A stretch of 64,000 nt of DNA from Clarkia xantiana subsp. parviflora (GCA_036873135.1 JAPTYO010000012.1:6766090-6830089), one strand, 5' to 3'. Shown: positions 31,540-44,511, counted from the first letter of the stretch. Translations and numbers: made by a program. The notes: a model not told the origin generated them from the letters alone.

Positions 31540-33356
31540 AAACGACCAACTTGGTTCCAGATCCTAGTGATCAAGGAATAAATCTCGGAGGTAAAATCCC
31601 GAGACCAAGAGGTCATTCTAAGAAAGTTGTAGATCAAAGTTCTAGCACCGCCATTGTTTCCAGTGGGAGTAATGCTTCGAAAAGAAGCATTATTTCGAGT
31701 GGGAGTAACGATCAGACTAAAGATGAGATTATTGAGCCTAGACATAGTCAAAGGCCACGAACTTCTTTCAAGAAGTATCCCATCAAGTGAGACATTCGTT
31801 CACGAACCAGTGATGGTTCAGCAAGCAATGGAAGGAACTCAAACGAAGGAATAGAGGAAAACAATGGAGGATGAAATTGCCTAAATGAGAACAAATTCGG
31901 TTTTGGTCTTTAGTTGATTAACCTGATAACCGCAGAGCTATAAAGTGAAATTTTAGAATTCACTACTGAAGGAAAGGTCGAGTGGTGCAAAACTCGAACG
32001 AATGCGAAAGGATATACCCAAATTCACGGAGTGGATGTTGATAAAACAAACTCACCGACTGTGCGTTACACCACAGTCAGGGCCATCCTTGCCCTTATTG
32101 CAAGCCTCGATCCCGAGCCTGTATAAAATGGATTTTAAGACCGCATTTCTCCACGGAAACCTGGAGGATAAGATCTATATGGAGCAGCCAGAGGGTTTCA
32201 TTACTCCTGGTAAAGAACGTAAAAGTTTTCAATCTCCAAAGATCTATCTATGGTCTTAAACGATCGACTCGGCAATAGTATCGCAGGTTCCACGAGGAAA
32301 TCGTTGGAAACGGATTTGTGAACCTCCATGAGGATCCCTGCGTATACACTAAGACCTCTGGGTCTAAGTACATCATCTTAACCTCATACGTGGATGACAT
32401 ACTCATTGCTGAAAACGATGTGAGTTTCATAGTCAAAGTCCTGGTTGGCATCAGTATTCGAGAAGAAAGACATGGGAGAAGTTACGTACATCTTAGGCAT
32501 TAAAATCGCCAGAGATCGTGCCGCCCGGAGATTGTGTCTATCTCGAGAATCTTATATCAATAAATTTTTAAAGAGATTCAGAATGCTGAATGCCAAACCC
32601 GTGGAAACGACGGTTGTACTCGGGTGCGCGCTGTCAAAGCGTGATGGCCTGAAAAACCTGCAGGAGCGTGAACAGATGAAGAGTGGCGAGTATTTGAGCA
32701 TGGTAGGAAGCTTAATGTACGCCATGCTCTGCACTCGTCCATACATCTGTTACGCTGTGGGCCCAGTAGCAAGATTCCACTCAGATCCTAGTTATCAACA
32801 TTTAAAGGTCGTGAAACGAATTATAAGGTATCTGAAAGGTACTGCCGACTATGTTCTGTGCTATAAGGGCAGGCAAATCGAATTGACTGGTTATAGTGAC
32901 GCCGACCACGGTGGCGATCCGGATGATCGTAAGTCCACCACAGGAGGAGTTTTCCTCCTTGCTAGCGCTGCCATATCATGGGTAAGCAAGAAGCAATCAT
33001 GTGTTGCGCTTTCCACTATGGAATCAGAATTCGTTGCCCTTTCCAAAAACGTACAAGAAGCGGTCTGGCTGAAAAGACTTCATACTACATTAATTTGCGC
33101 TTGCAATGAGAGTAAACCCGTAAAGGTATACTCCGACAGTCAGGCATCCATTGTAGCAGTTAAGAATCCAAAGTACCACAATAGGACCAAACACATTGAT
33201 GTGAAATACAAGTATCCTAAATCTGTTATGGAAGACAATATAATCACTTTAGAATACTTTTTCACAGACAAAATGGCCGCAGACCCATTAACTAAGCCGT
33301 TACGTAGAGAAACTTTCGAAAAGCACGTAAAACTGCTTGTATTACGTAGGGCTTAA
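31540..33356 (+). pseudogene. Copia Pol remnant: RT and RNase H (element E1)
   Basis: Fragments in several frames: the integrase-RT linker (31551-31790, SQRPRTS); an RT start with GVDVDKT and DFKTAFLHGNLED (~32,020-32,200); the RT catalytic motif YVDDILIA (~32,389-32,412); and a 303-codon open stretch (32445-33356). That last stretch covers the RT thumb and RNase H, including GYSDADHGGDPDDRKST, LSTMESEFVAL and the closing DPLTKPL. Frameshifts and stops separate the pieces, so the copy cannot make an active polymerase. YVDD, the DADH Asp and the ESEF Glu are present. Confidence 0.93.
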
Positions 33357-34450
33357 TATGTGACATGTATAAGTGATAGAATTTTGACATTTGAAATAAT
33401 ATTTCGATTGAATAAAAGAATTGCAAACTGAGTATATGATCTATCGACGTCATAATGATAAATAACATCGGATTTTACGGTCTATAAACTAAGTTGTAGG
33501 AAGAGGTAAAATTCTTCCACCAAAATTATGTCGAATGTGAACCATGCCTCGTCACAAAGGGACGGTCATCTTGTAGGAGAGGGGGACCTCTACCACAACA
33601 AGATTGGCTAAGAACCAGGGGGATAAACCTGGTTAGCCGAAACGATAACTTTGTCACGCTTACAACATGACTTAATCTTCATTTTGTAAATCGTCGTGTT
33701 GGACTCTGTCCATCATTAAAATCACATTCGGGCCAGATGAAAGATTCTGCGATAGCATGATTGACATATCCCATCCATGGCTTGTCCGGTGTGCTATCGA
33801 CGCGTGCCATGTTCGACCACGGGGTCATGCTCGGTTGTGCTAGCTAGAATCCTTGTGATTTAAAGGGCGCATACTTCTTCACCTTGAGCGTGTGATTGAT
33901 CTCGGGTGTCTTATGAAGAGGCACCCAAAGTATCCTCTCGGACTCAGATTTTATACCTAAGGTCTGGCTCAATGTTCGCTTCCCGGCGTATGAGCGTAGT
34001 GCCAAAGAAAAAGGCCAAGTGACCACGTCTTTGGAAACCGGTTGAGTTAGACTAAGGGTATAAATGGGGATGGTTATGTCCACCTATAATTCACCGACTC
34101 TTGTGTTCACTAGGTGGCAATCAACCGGATATTAGTTGAAGGTTGTGAACACTTGTACGGATGCCCTGGAGAAGTATTCCTATGTGGAAAACTGGGCAAT
34201 TGGAGAATTATCAGTTGACCAAGGATACAGTGCGGTACATGTTTTATTTTTAACAGGATTGATTTACGAAAGGGAATCAACGTTCTGCGGGCGCTACAAC
34301 ACTCCTAACAGATGAGTAGCACGATGCCCGTCGTATCCGCCGGTCGCACGGCAAACCTCGTATGAACTATTCGGAGACGGAGACAATGATTGAAGACTGA
34401 GACGTTGATGCTATTGGATGACAATACATTAACAGGCACCCTCACATTCC
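33357..34450 (+). other. E1 3' internal non-coding region
   Basis: 1.1 kb between the RNase H stop and the polypurine tract. It aligns in reverse with 35,620-36,730 (E2) and 42,930-43,800 (E3). The open frame at 33844-34083 (-), with counterparts at 35993-36241 and 43049-43411 (+), is shared by all three copies. It has no recognisable domain and lies antisense to pol. Confidence 0.6.
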
Positions 34451-34463
34451 GGCGAGTGGGAGC
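34451..34463 (+). other. Polypurine tract of E1
   Basis: GGCGAGTGGGAGC directly before the 3' LTR. The E2 counterpart is the reverse complement at 35607-35619. Confidence 0.8.
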
Positions 34464-35045
34464 TGTTAGCATATGGTGATGTGGCGCCGTAAATGTTAGC
34501 CCGTTATTATTAAGGATATTACCTAAGATAATTGGGTAAATGTCACATTAGGTTAATTGGGCTTGACCCAATTCCTAATTGACATGGGAGGCCCAAAGTT
34601 GGGCCTCCCTCCCTTAATAGGTGGTTCGGCTGAACCCTAGTCCCACATTGGTTGGAGTGGACTTTTGTCCACTTCACCAATCCTATATATAGGGGAGTCT
34701 CCTAAGGAGTTTTACACATCAAGTAATTCATAAGTCCCTCCATTGAGGAACTTGAGAGAAACCCTCTCACCCCCTTAGTAGTGATTTTCGGCACACCATC
34801 ATCTCAGTCCGAAGTTCTGTCCATGTTGAAGAATCGATCAGAGGATTTGCTATGAAGCTTATACCACGTAGGACTTCTTCTCACGAAGAACTTGTACGGG
34901 TTCTGACCGGAGGATCAGAACTCCCTCCACATCGTTCTTGTGAAGGAAAGCTATTGAGGTATGTGTACATTATTCCGCTACGTAGTTAGATTACTTGCAT
35001 GTACACGTTTAGCATTCTGTAGTATTACGTCCCCGTAATCCAACA
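34464..35045 (+). repeat. E1 3' LTR (582 bp)
   Basis: TGTTAGCATATGG...CCGTAATCCAACA, followed by TSD CACGG. It contains an inverted repeat AGTGGAC-TTTT-GTCCACT (34656-34673) about 12 bp upstream of a CCTATATATAGG TATA element (34682-34693). Confidence 0.94.
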
Positions 35046-35606
35046 CACGGTACATGCTAGTAATCAATATTACGCAGCAGAAGATTGGAACATACCTCAC
35101 AAGTTGTCCGTAGTCCCAAGATCCTTGCAGAAGGGAGTTCACGATCCTCCAGTCGGCACCCGTAGAGGTTCTTGTGAAGGAAGCCCTACGCGGTATATTC
35201 TCCATAGCAAAGCCTCATATCGATTCTTGGTAGGGGACGGATCTCCGGAGTGTTTGCTCGAAGGCAAATTGCCACACCCTTGGTGTATGTGATGTTCGAC
35301 CGAAGTGGGTGTTTTGGGGAGGAAGGTGTTTCTCTCTAAAACACTCCAAGGAAGGATTACGGATTAACCTGATAAAACCCCTAACACCCCATATATATAG
35401 GAGGAGTAAAGTGGACAAAAGTCCACTTTATCCTCACTAAACAATTCGGCCGGCCTATGTATAAGGGAGGCCCAATTTTGGGTCTCTCATGTCAATTGAG
35501 ATTTGGGTCTGGCCCAATGTCCTAATGTTACATGTACCCAATTAACTTAGGTAACATATACATATAATGGGCTTCCATTTACGTCGCCCATCACCATATG
35601 CTTACA
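35046..35606 (-). repeat. E2 LTR, main fragment
   Basis: Continuation of the E2 LTR after E1, ending ATATGCTTACA. It carries the same TATA (plus CCATATATATAGG, 35388-35400) and, next to it, a perfect inverted repeat with arms TAAAGTGGAC / GTCCACTTTA around AAAA (35407-35430). Confidence 0.9.
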
Positions 35607-36734
35607 GCTCCCACTCGCCATAATGGGAGGGTGCCTGTTAATGTATGGTCGTCCAAATCTGTATCAACATTTCACTCATTTGATCTCGCCCTTGCTTCCG
35701 AATAGTTAATACGAGGTTTGCTGTGCGACCGGAGGACACGACGGGCATCCTGCTACTCATCTGTTAGGAGTGTTGTAGCGCCCGCGGAACGTTGTTTCTC
35801 TTTTCTCCAATTAACCTATTATAAACAACATTTATATAGTGTCGCGCTGTATCCTAGGTCAACTGATAATTCTCCTTTTGCCTAGTTTCCTCATAGGAAC
35901 ACTTCTCCAAGGCATCCGTACAAGTATTCAAAACCTTCAACTAATATCCGGTTGGTGGCCACCTAGTGAATACAAGAGTTGGTGAATTATAGGTGAACTT
36001 GACCATCCCCATAGCTCATATCCTTAGTCAAACCCAACCGTTTTCCAAAGACGTGGTCAATGGGCCTTTTTGTTCAGCACTGCACTCGTACGCCGGGAAG
36101 CGAACATTGAGCCTGACCTTAGATATGAGTTCTGAGTCCGTGAGGATACTTTGGGTGCCTCTTCATAAGGCTCCCGGGATCAATCACACGCTCAAGGTGA
36201 AGAACTTTGAGCCTGCTAGAATCAAGAGGATTCTTATCTAGCACAACCGAGTTGTGACCTCGTGATCGAACGTGGCACACGCAGTATGAAGCACACGTCG
36301 ATAGCATACCTGAACTTTTAAGTTAACAGGAATGTGATATGTCAATCATGCAATCGCAGATTCTCATCTTGCCCATAATGTGGATTAATGACGAATGAAG
36401 TTCATCACGACGATTTGCAAAACGAAGATCATGTCGAGTTACTTCGAGACTAGATAATCGTCCTGCGTAATCAGGTTTATCCCCTGACTCTTAGCCAATA
36501 TTTCTAGGTAGAGGTCTCCCCAACCGCAAGACGACGTACCTGTGTGACGAGGTAAGTCCCACATTCGACATAGTTTTGGCAGAGAATTGCGTCATCCTAC
36601 GACTTAGTTTATAGACCGTAAATCTGGTGTATTCAAACATTATGACGTCGATAGATTATAAACTCAATTTTAATTCTTTCGTTTAAAAAATGTAACTTTC
36701 AATTATCAAAATGTTATCACATATACATGCCACT

Positions 36735-38520
36735 TTTAAACCCTACGCAATCTAAGCAGTTTTACATGCTTTTCGAATATCTCACTGCGTAGTGGTTTAG
36801 TTAATGGATCCGCAACCATGTTATCCGTGGACAAGTATTCCAAAGTGATTATATTGTCTTCTACCATTTATTTAGCATAAAAATATTTCACATCAATGTG
36901 TTTGGTCCTACTATGGTACTTCGGATTCTTTACTGCCGCAATGACTGCATGACTGTCAGAGAACAGCTTCACAAGTTTACTCCCGACATCGCCATCAAGC
37001 AGCGCAGTAAGAAGCCTTTTTAGCCAGACCGCTTCCTGTGCATTCTTGGAGAGGGCTACAAATTCTGATTCCATCGTAGAGCGCGACACAGGTTTGCTTC
37101 TTGCTCGTCCATGAAATGGAGACATTAGCAAGGAGAAAGACTCCTCCTGTAGCGGACTTACGATCATGCGGATCGCCACCATGGTTGGCATCACAGTGCG
37201 TAGTCGGAAGTACCTTTCAGATAACGAATAATTCGTTTTACAACCTTTAAATGCTGATAGCCAGGATCTGATTGGAAACGTGCTACTAGGCCCACGGCGT
37301 AACAGATATCCGTACGTGTGCGTTGCATGGCGTACATCAAATTACCGACCATGCTTAAATACTCTGCACCCTTCATATGTTCTCGCTCTGCCAGGTTCTT
37401 GGGGCCGTCACGTTTTGACAGTGCGCACCAAAACACCACCGGTGTATCCACGGGTTTGGCATTCTGTAATATGAACCTTTTCAACAGTTTGTTTATATAG
37501 GCTTCTTGAGACAGAAATAATTTTTCGGGTAGCCCAATCTCTAGCAATTTTAATGCATAAGATGTACGTGGCTTCTCCCATGTTCTTCATCTCAAATACA
37601 GATGCGAACCATGACTTTGACTTGTTCATAAAACTCACGTCGTTTGTGGCAATGAGTATGTCGTCCACGTATAAGGTTAAGATGACATAGTTAGACCTGG
37701 AGATCTTATAATACACACACAGATCCTCGTGAAGATTCACGAATCCGTTTCCTACGATTTCCTCGTGGAATTCGTGGTACCATAGCCGAGACGATTGTTT
37801 AATACCATAGATGGAACTTCAGAGCTTACAAACTTTGTGTTCGTTACCATGAGTAATGAAACCCTCTGGTTGTTCCATGAGGATCTCTTCCTCCAGGTTT
37901 CCGTAGAGGAACGCGTTCTTAACATCCATTTGGTGCAGCTCGAGATCGAGACTTGCGACCAGGACCATTAATATTCCTAACCGTGGTTTTACGCACAGTC
38001 GATGAGTTCATCTCGTCAAAGTCCACTCCGTGAAGTTGGGTATATCCTTTCGCAATTAGTCGGTCTATGTATCGCCCGACCCGTTCCATCAGTGGTGAGC
38101 CTTCTTTCAGGACTCACCGTATCCTTGTGCCTCCGTGGTTAGCAGGTAAATCAACTATAGACTATAATGGCATTCATTTAGGCGATCTACTTCTTTTATT
38201 GTTTTCCTCCATTTTCCCACTTGAGATCTTTCCAATGCTCACTAACAGTCGTTAGAGTGAGGTTATCACCCTACTCGATGGGTTTGATGCCTTTGACTTT
38301 CGTCTAGGCTTGTTAATCCCATTTTGAGTCTGAACGTTTCTCCTACTCGGAATAATGCCTTTTATCGTAGCATCACTTCCATTGGGAACAAGAGAAGTGT
38401 TTAAACCTTGACCTACAACTTTCCTTGGACGACCTCTTGGTCTCGGGGAAATTCCAAGATGAATTCCTTGATCACTAGGACCTGGAACCAAGTTGGTCGG
38501 ATCACTCCCACTGGAAACAA
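36735..38520 (-). pseudogene. Copia Pol remnant: RT and RNase H (element E2)
   Basis: Minus-strand fragments equivalent to E1. RNase H end with DPLTKPL (~36,800) and TMESEFVALSKNAQEAVWLKRL (split: TMESEFVALS, QEAVWLKRL; 36868-37194). RT thumb/connection (37191-37547, KRDGPKNLAER, GNLMYAMQRTR). RT catalytic motif YVDDILIA (37408-37740). RT N-terminal part with FLYGNLEE around 37,870-37,930. Linker GPSDQGIHLG (38252-38491). Frameshifts and a ~60-bp deletion near 37,195 (the DADH region) inactivate it. Confidence 0.9.
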
Positions 38521-39045
38521 TGGGTAGTCTAGGTAGTTATGGCATTCCTGGTTTAGCAATTTGAATATCAGGTTCTACTTGATTCGTCTCTACGGCAACA
38601 ATGATCACATGTGGTAGGGTTTGTTCCTCCTACTGGATTTACTATGAAAATGTTTCCATTATCATTTACCATGTCATTCACTTGAGTTGTTGCCGGTTCA
38701 AATCTCTCCCACTCGAATTGAGTGAGACCTGATTGTCAGTGTTATTGCTCTGGTTCGATCAAGACTACATCAGTTTGAAACTGACCATGAATTGGAAATT
38801 CGTCCTCAAGTGATCTAATGTCTCATGTTCGACCACGACACTATTTTCAAAAGCTTTAAACATGTATCTTCTAAGAGTAGGTAACGTACTCTTGTCCTAA
38901 ATACATATTTTAGTGCGCAATTTTAATATCGCATGATGATATGATTTAACTCATTATCATTCCTTAGATTTTATGGTGACGTGTCTTACCGATTTCATTG
39001 GAACACATTTTACATACATGTGAGTCATCATCTTCATCCCATAGG

Positions 39046-39724
39046 CAGTGACGAATCCAGGACCCAGGGGTCAGTGGGTGCACATTTTTTTATATAGTTA
39101 AAAAAACATGTCGGATCAAATATAATTTCGGGTCGAATTAAAAAATACATATATATATATAATGAATAAAAAAACTTCAAATATTAATAATATTCAATCG
39201 AAATATAAAAAAATATAACAAAAATTACATTATTTCTGGTCAATTAAAAAAAATCAATTAGAATGAGATAAATAAAAATTAATGATATTTTTATTGTAAA
39301 AGAAAACTAGTTATCAATGACGTGTGAAGAGAAGAATGAGATAAAAGAAAAATAAGAATTTTAAAAGAAGAAGAAACGACAATTAATAAATATTTTAATA
39401 AAAACTTAGATTATAAACTTGCTAGTAAAACATTGGGTGGAAAATATTAAATACAATAGAAAAAAATATTAAATAGTAAAATGATTATGGATTAACAGTG
39501 TGAATGGTGAGACTCGAACCATGGATGGAGTAATTAATATATGCACGCAAAACCAACAGGCTACTAAGTATTATATGTTTATGGGTTTCCTTTTTAATTT
39601 TATATGGGGTCCTTTGCAATTTTTATATGGGGTCCTTATCGGTAATTGCTAATTTTTTGCTGTAACTCGATCAAGTTAAGCAGTGTCCCGTGACCCCGTA
39701 TTCACCCATGCAGATCCGTCCCTG
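39046..39724. mobile_element. Non-autonomous hAT-like transposon (679 bp)
   Basis: Flanked by a perfect 8-bp duplication CCCATAGG (39038-39045 and 39725-39732). The ends are inverted: left CAGTGACGAATC, right (reverse complement) CAGGGACGGATC, 10 of 12 identical, with a second shared block GGGGTCA further in. An 8-bp duplication and CAG.G termini are typical of hAT. The interior is AT-rich with no transposase frame, so it would depend on a transposase in trans. Confidence 0.88.
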
Positions 39725-39732
39725 CCCATAGG

Positions 39733-42698
39733 GAACGCCTGATAGATTTACTCTAACATTATGTTCTTGAATTGTGCTTCTTGAAGTGTGTGTTCACTTG
39801 ATTTGAATGCCTAGCCTGACTTATCGTTCAAGGCGTATGTAAGGAAAATCGTTTAATCGACTTCATCATTCTTCCTTTGCAAACTTATCTCGGGGATTTC
39901 ATCCTATCTCCGAACCGAGCTTCTTGGGTTTTCACCCTATGCGTCTGCTGATACTTTTACAAGGTCGTGGTAGCTTATGAAGCATACTTCTTTTGATGTA
40001 AACGTTATCAGTAAGTTGTTTCCGAAGGGATGCAAACGAAAATTCAGCACTTAATCATCAAAACACTTCATCATTAAACTCGTATTTTGAAACGATGTGT
40101 TCCATCTTTCGAGGTCCACACATGTGTGGCGCTATTTACCGAAGTTTTAACTCATGGTTAAATCGTTTTATTTCTGAATTTAATTTAATTTAATCAAATT
40201 GGTTTCGCACATGATTATCATTACTTATTATTTCATTCAATGGAGTACTAACAATTAAGAAATACTAAATCTTTCGATCTAGCTACGCAATGGATGTGTA
40301 TGTTCAGTTCAGTTGTCCCGACTGAGATGACGAAGTACGTGAATCGTTTCGTTTTATTCGACCACTTTTACATGGCCGAAATTTCATTTCTGATCAAACC
40401 TGTTTAACCGGGTCGATTAATTTTGACAAGAAGATCACATTTCGAAACGAAAGGGAACTACTTTATTCAATAAATCCAAATCTCGAAATAACCAAGATTT
40501 TAGTAACTCAAACGAACGATAAATGACAATGGTAGTGTTCTTGATCTGAAGTTCGCGTATTTGATCCATGATTGTCGTATAGATAGTCGAGAACTTTAAG
40601 CCATGTTGAACATCACATCTGAGTAAATTCACGAGTGAATCACGTCAAATGATATGTGTCTGTATAAAAACATTTTACCGCTTCATACACATGACTTAGG
40701 AGGCGTACTTGAGACGCACTTAATCAACATGGTTTAACCCACTGGATTATTGTATAAGACCTTTATGGTCCAGTTCTCTCTATGATATGCGGATTGTGGT
40801 TGACTTCTTTCGAACCCAGTATGGTGAGCAGAGAAGGCTTCCCTTTTACTGCTGTGGTTACTGTACTTGATTAGGCTCAAGCTCATTGAGTCATGTCAAC
40901 ATCAGACAACCATATACATCTTTTTCATGTTGACCTTTCATTCTGAAGAGCCGATGCGGGTTTTACACCAACATCCTTGAAAAGAGAAAAGACCATCATA
41001 TTCAACCGAAACATTCCTAGCTCTTGTTTCCACCGAGGCGGATGCAAAGGGATACAAACCAGTAACATTGTTTCGTTGCTATTGAAATCTTCTTCAACCC
41101 CCATTTTACCTAGGTTGAATGTATCACCATGTATGCGTTCAGATCATCAAAGAACCTAGTCCCATGTTTGGTGAAACAAATTATTACATTTGTCTCTCAT
41201 TGTCAAAATCATTAAGAATACACTATTCATCCGTAGTTGTCCTCTCCACTTTTCGGAATCGTAGTAGAGAGATCAACACGTACTCCTTTTATTCATCATG
41301 ATTCACACGATCAAGATTGCGAGGAATATCGAATCGCACTAATTCAACCAATTCATACTAACACATCGATGATTATGCAAAAATCAGGGAGACCATAACA
41401 TTTTGAGAAAGAATTGCATACATCAGATATCTATTAAGATGGAATGCGACAAGTAATGAATCATCAGTCATATGAACCAACCGACCACCAGTAAACCAAT
41501 GGAAGATGGCTGTGAAAGAGTTCACATTACTGTCGTCTTCTATCCAATAGATCAGTCTTTTAAAACGGTTTTAATCGCATATTACCGGAACGGGTGATTT
41601 TAAAACAAGCATACCCGATCTTGGCTTTCCCAAGGCCCTTTTTAATTTGGAAAAATGTTCCGATGAATTCACTCATGCATATATAATTCTACTATTCATG
41701 TAAATTATCATACGCCAGTAACATTCATCACACAAACCACACTCATGCTTACGCGTCATGCGTCTAATGTTCCGAGGAACTCATGCTTGCACATATAATT
41801 CTACTTCCAAGTAAATTATCAAATGCGGCTATATCCTCAACATTCTAGCATACGTGTCAAACATGCAACATTCACATCCATCATACACATTTGGTGACTA
41901 GTTTTCGATTTTGAAATAATTTTAAACATTAGGGGATGATTTGCAATTCATGCTTATATTCAATTACGCAACATTCTAGGCATGAATCCTAGGCATTTCC
42001 AACCATCACAGCATGTCTATCCTAGTGCGCATTCCATATATTTAACTAGGGCTCTGCCCCCAACCTGCAATATCCAGCTAGCTTGACTCGGTCCACTAAT
42101 TAATCCAGTCCCAAAAACATGTATCTCCGAAATCCATCCCCATAATCGAAACAAGGCATAAAAGTTATCAACCCTTGAGCACCGTGTAGGCCATTTAAGA
42201 TTAAAAAACATTTGAATTTTAAAACTTGACCTCCCTATTTTAATTGACTTGAATTCGGTTTTGAAAAATTTCATTTCGGTTCAGTCAATTTCAGTCTGGT
42301 TTGGTTCGGTCCAGAAATTTCGGTTCGGGTCCGGTCCGATGTGAAATCCGGTTCGGTTCGGTCTGGTTTTAATTTCAAAAATATGGTTCGGTCCGAAACC
42401 GGTCCAATAAAATAGGGTTCGGTTCAACACACAAAACCGGCTCGGTTATATCCACTTAGTTACCCCGGTCTGACCCGACCCGATTAGGTCGAACCGATTG
42501 AGAAAACCCGGTTCGGTTCAGTTCGTCCCGGTTTGACATATTGGACCAGCCCAATAATTAAAACCAAAAGGATTGGGCTGAAATGTTTACTTGTGGCCTA
42601 AGTTGGGTTTTGAACTCCATTAAAATATTTAACTTAGCCACCAAGTAACATTAAATATATAAAATAATTTCCAATATTAAATATATATATATATATAT
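39733..42698 (-). other. E2 leader and decayed gag region
   Basis: Reverse counterpart of E1 26,900-31,000. No usable open frame. At 42,280-42,550 there is an irregular run of GGTTCGGTT / CCGGTCC motifs matching the GACCGAACC-rich stretch of E1. It ends in (AT)n against the E3 LTR start. Confidence 0.6.
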
Positions 42699-43814
42699 GT
42701 TAGATTACAGGGAGTAATCACTACAGAAACACAAAACATGGTACGTGCATGTAATCGAAATTATGCAGCGGAAGAGTTACACATACCTCAACAGTTACCG
42801 TATTCCAAGATCCTTTGTACTAGGGAGTTCTCGATCCACCGGATGGAACTCGTAGAGTTTCTTGTGAAAAAAACCCTACGTGGTGTTAGCTCCACAACAA
42901 GGCCTCACATTTATACATATTGTATCGCGTTGTATCCTAGGTCAACTGATAATTCTCCATTTGCCTAGTTTCCACATAGGAACACATTTCCAAGGCATCC
43001 GTACAAGTATTCACAACCTTCAACTAATATCCGGCTGGTGGCCACTTAGTGAATACAAGAATCCGTGAATTACAGGTGAACTTTACCATCCCCATCGCTC
43101 ATACCCTTAGTCAAACCCAACCGGTTTCCAAAGACGTGATCACTGGGCCTTTTTATTCAGCACTACGCTCGTACGCCGGGAAGCGAGCATTGGGCCTGAC
43201 CTTAGGTATGAGTTCTGAGTCCATGAGGATACTTTGGGTGCCTCTTCATAAGGCTTTCGGGATCAATCACACGCTCGAGGTGAAGAAGTTTGAGCCCGCT
43301 AGAATCACGAGGATTCTTTTCCTAGCACAACCGAGCTGTGACCCCATGGTCGTACATGGCACGCGTAGTATGAAGCACGCGTTGATAGCATATCTGAACC
43401 TTTTGGGTTAACAGGAATGGGATATGTCAATCATGCTATCACATATTTTCATCTGGCCCAGAATGTGGATTTATGACGAACGGAGTTCATCACGGCGATC
43501 TGCAGGACGAAGATCATGTCGAGTTACTTTGACAATAGATAATCGTTCTGCGTAATCAGGTTTATCCCCCTGATTCTTAGCCAGCCTTGCATAGTAGAGA
43601 CCTCCCTTCACCGCAAGACGATTGTACCTGCGTGACTAGGTAAGGCCCACATTCGACATAGTTTTGGCAGAGGATTGCGTCCTCCTACGACTCAGTTTAT
43701 AGACCGTAAATTTGATGTAATCAAAACATTATCACGTCGACTGATCATAAACTCAGTTGCAATTCCTTCGCTTACAAAATGTAACTTTCTAATATCAAAA
43801 TTTTATCACAGATA
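42699..43814 (-). mobile_element. Element E3: third copia fragment of the E family
   Basis: Begins like an E LTR (TGTTAGATTACAGGG, 42699). After ~230 bp it jumps to internal sequence equivalent to E2 from ~35,845 (GTATCCTAGGTCAACTG), so most of the LTR and the polypurine region are deleted. It continues to 43814, where D1 is inserted. It has the same orientation as E2 and sits directly behind it. It could be a second insertion or the product of unequal recombination in a tandem E array. Confidence 0.75.
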
Positions 43815-44511
43815 TGTTAGGTTCTAAGTTTCAGGTCAACGGGCGGTCGACCTAAACCTTACTCCTCACTGGTGAAACTACGGGTTCGGTGCTCCTAGGT
43901 CCTGTCGTTCTGATCCGTGTCCTTCTGTCCTTCGCCTTCTCTTCTCCGCGTGCCCTGCAAGAGGGGCAATATCAAGCACGGAGGGGGGGGGGTGGTGCTT
44001 GATGTACCCTCTCCAGCTTAAGTCAATACGTTTCTTAGAGAGATAAAACTTAGAGAGATGTCAGAGCTAAATTACAAACTTAGCCAAGATGTTCAAATGA
44101 ATAGTGGGAAGGTTGTATTTATAGGCAACGATGTCATTAAGGTGGCTTAATGACATCGTTAACCTTTAAACACAACTAATTAGCCCTTAATCTCGTAATT
44201 AAAACCTTAAAGTACAGAGAGGTTGGCGGAAATAAACTGAGTATCGGAGTCGGGAAGCGGTGCCGGGGCCGACCCCCAAGGGTAGGGGTTGGGTGTGGCC
44301 ACCCAACCCCTCCCTAGGGGAGGTCGGGTGTGGCCACCCGACCTCACCTAGGTGAGTTTGCCTCGGTCCGGACGAGTATTTTGGCCTCGTCCGGACCGTT
44401 GGCGTTTTCGCGGGGTGTTTGGGTCGAAGTTTCGATTTACAATCATTGACGGGGTGATCAAAATAAAACGATTCGGAAGTCAACGGGTTCAAATTGGGTG
44501 TATATCCATCA
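43815..44511 (-). repeat. 3' LTR of D1 (697 bp)
   Basis: TGTTAGGTTCTAAG...TATATCCATCA. It is followed by CATGCCCCCGAG, on the minus strand CTCGGGGGCATG, the polypurine tract. The TATA element is CTATAAATAC on the minus strand (44115-44124). It contains a G-run (43981-43991) and two short hairpin units GGGTGTGGCCACCC (44290-44345). It shares the family of the LTR at 56786. Confidence 0.9.

Larger units (their letters stand above)
18478..35045 (+). mobile_element. Element E1: Ty1/copia retrotransposon with two nested insertions
   Basis: Starts TGTTAGCATATGG (18478) and ends CCGTAATCCAACA (35045), with the perfect target duplication CACGG at 18473-18477 and 35046-35050. The 5' LTR is split by element F and partly deleted. 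Then follow the PBS, a long degenerate leader/gag region containing a solo Tat LTR, RT-RNase H remnants and the 582-bp 3' LTR. Alignable LTR parts differ at roughly 4% of sites, so E1 is clearly older than B. It is the same family as E2, in opposite orientation. Confidence 0.93.
18434..42698 (-). mobile_element. Element E2: Ty1/copia retrotransposon (degenerate, host of E1)
   Basis: The LTR starts TGTTATATTACGGGG at 18434, runs 44 bp to 18477, is interrupted by E1, and resumes at 35046, ending GCTTACA at 35606. A polypurine tract (plus GCTCCCACTCGCC, 35607-35619) abuts it, so gag-pol is on the minus strand. The internal region 35607-42698 includes RT/RNase H remnants and a hAT insertion. It stops in an AT-rich run equivalent to E1 ~27,330, without reaching a PBS, and E3 begins there. 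The bases before the LTR are TTATC (18429-18433); a matching right duplication is not seen. Confidence 0.85.

Noticed and set aside
42699..43814. E3 as simply the 5' LTR of E2
   Set aside because: After ~230 bp it continues with 3'-side internal sequence (antisense-frame region), not with a primer binding site, so it is another copy or a tandem recombination product.
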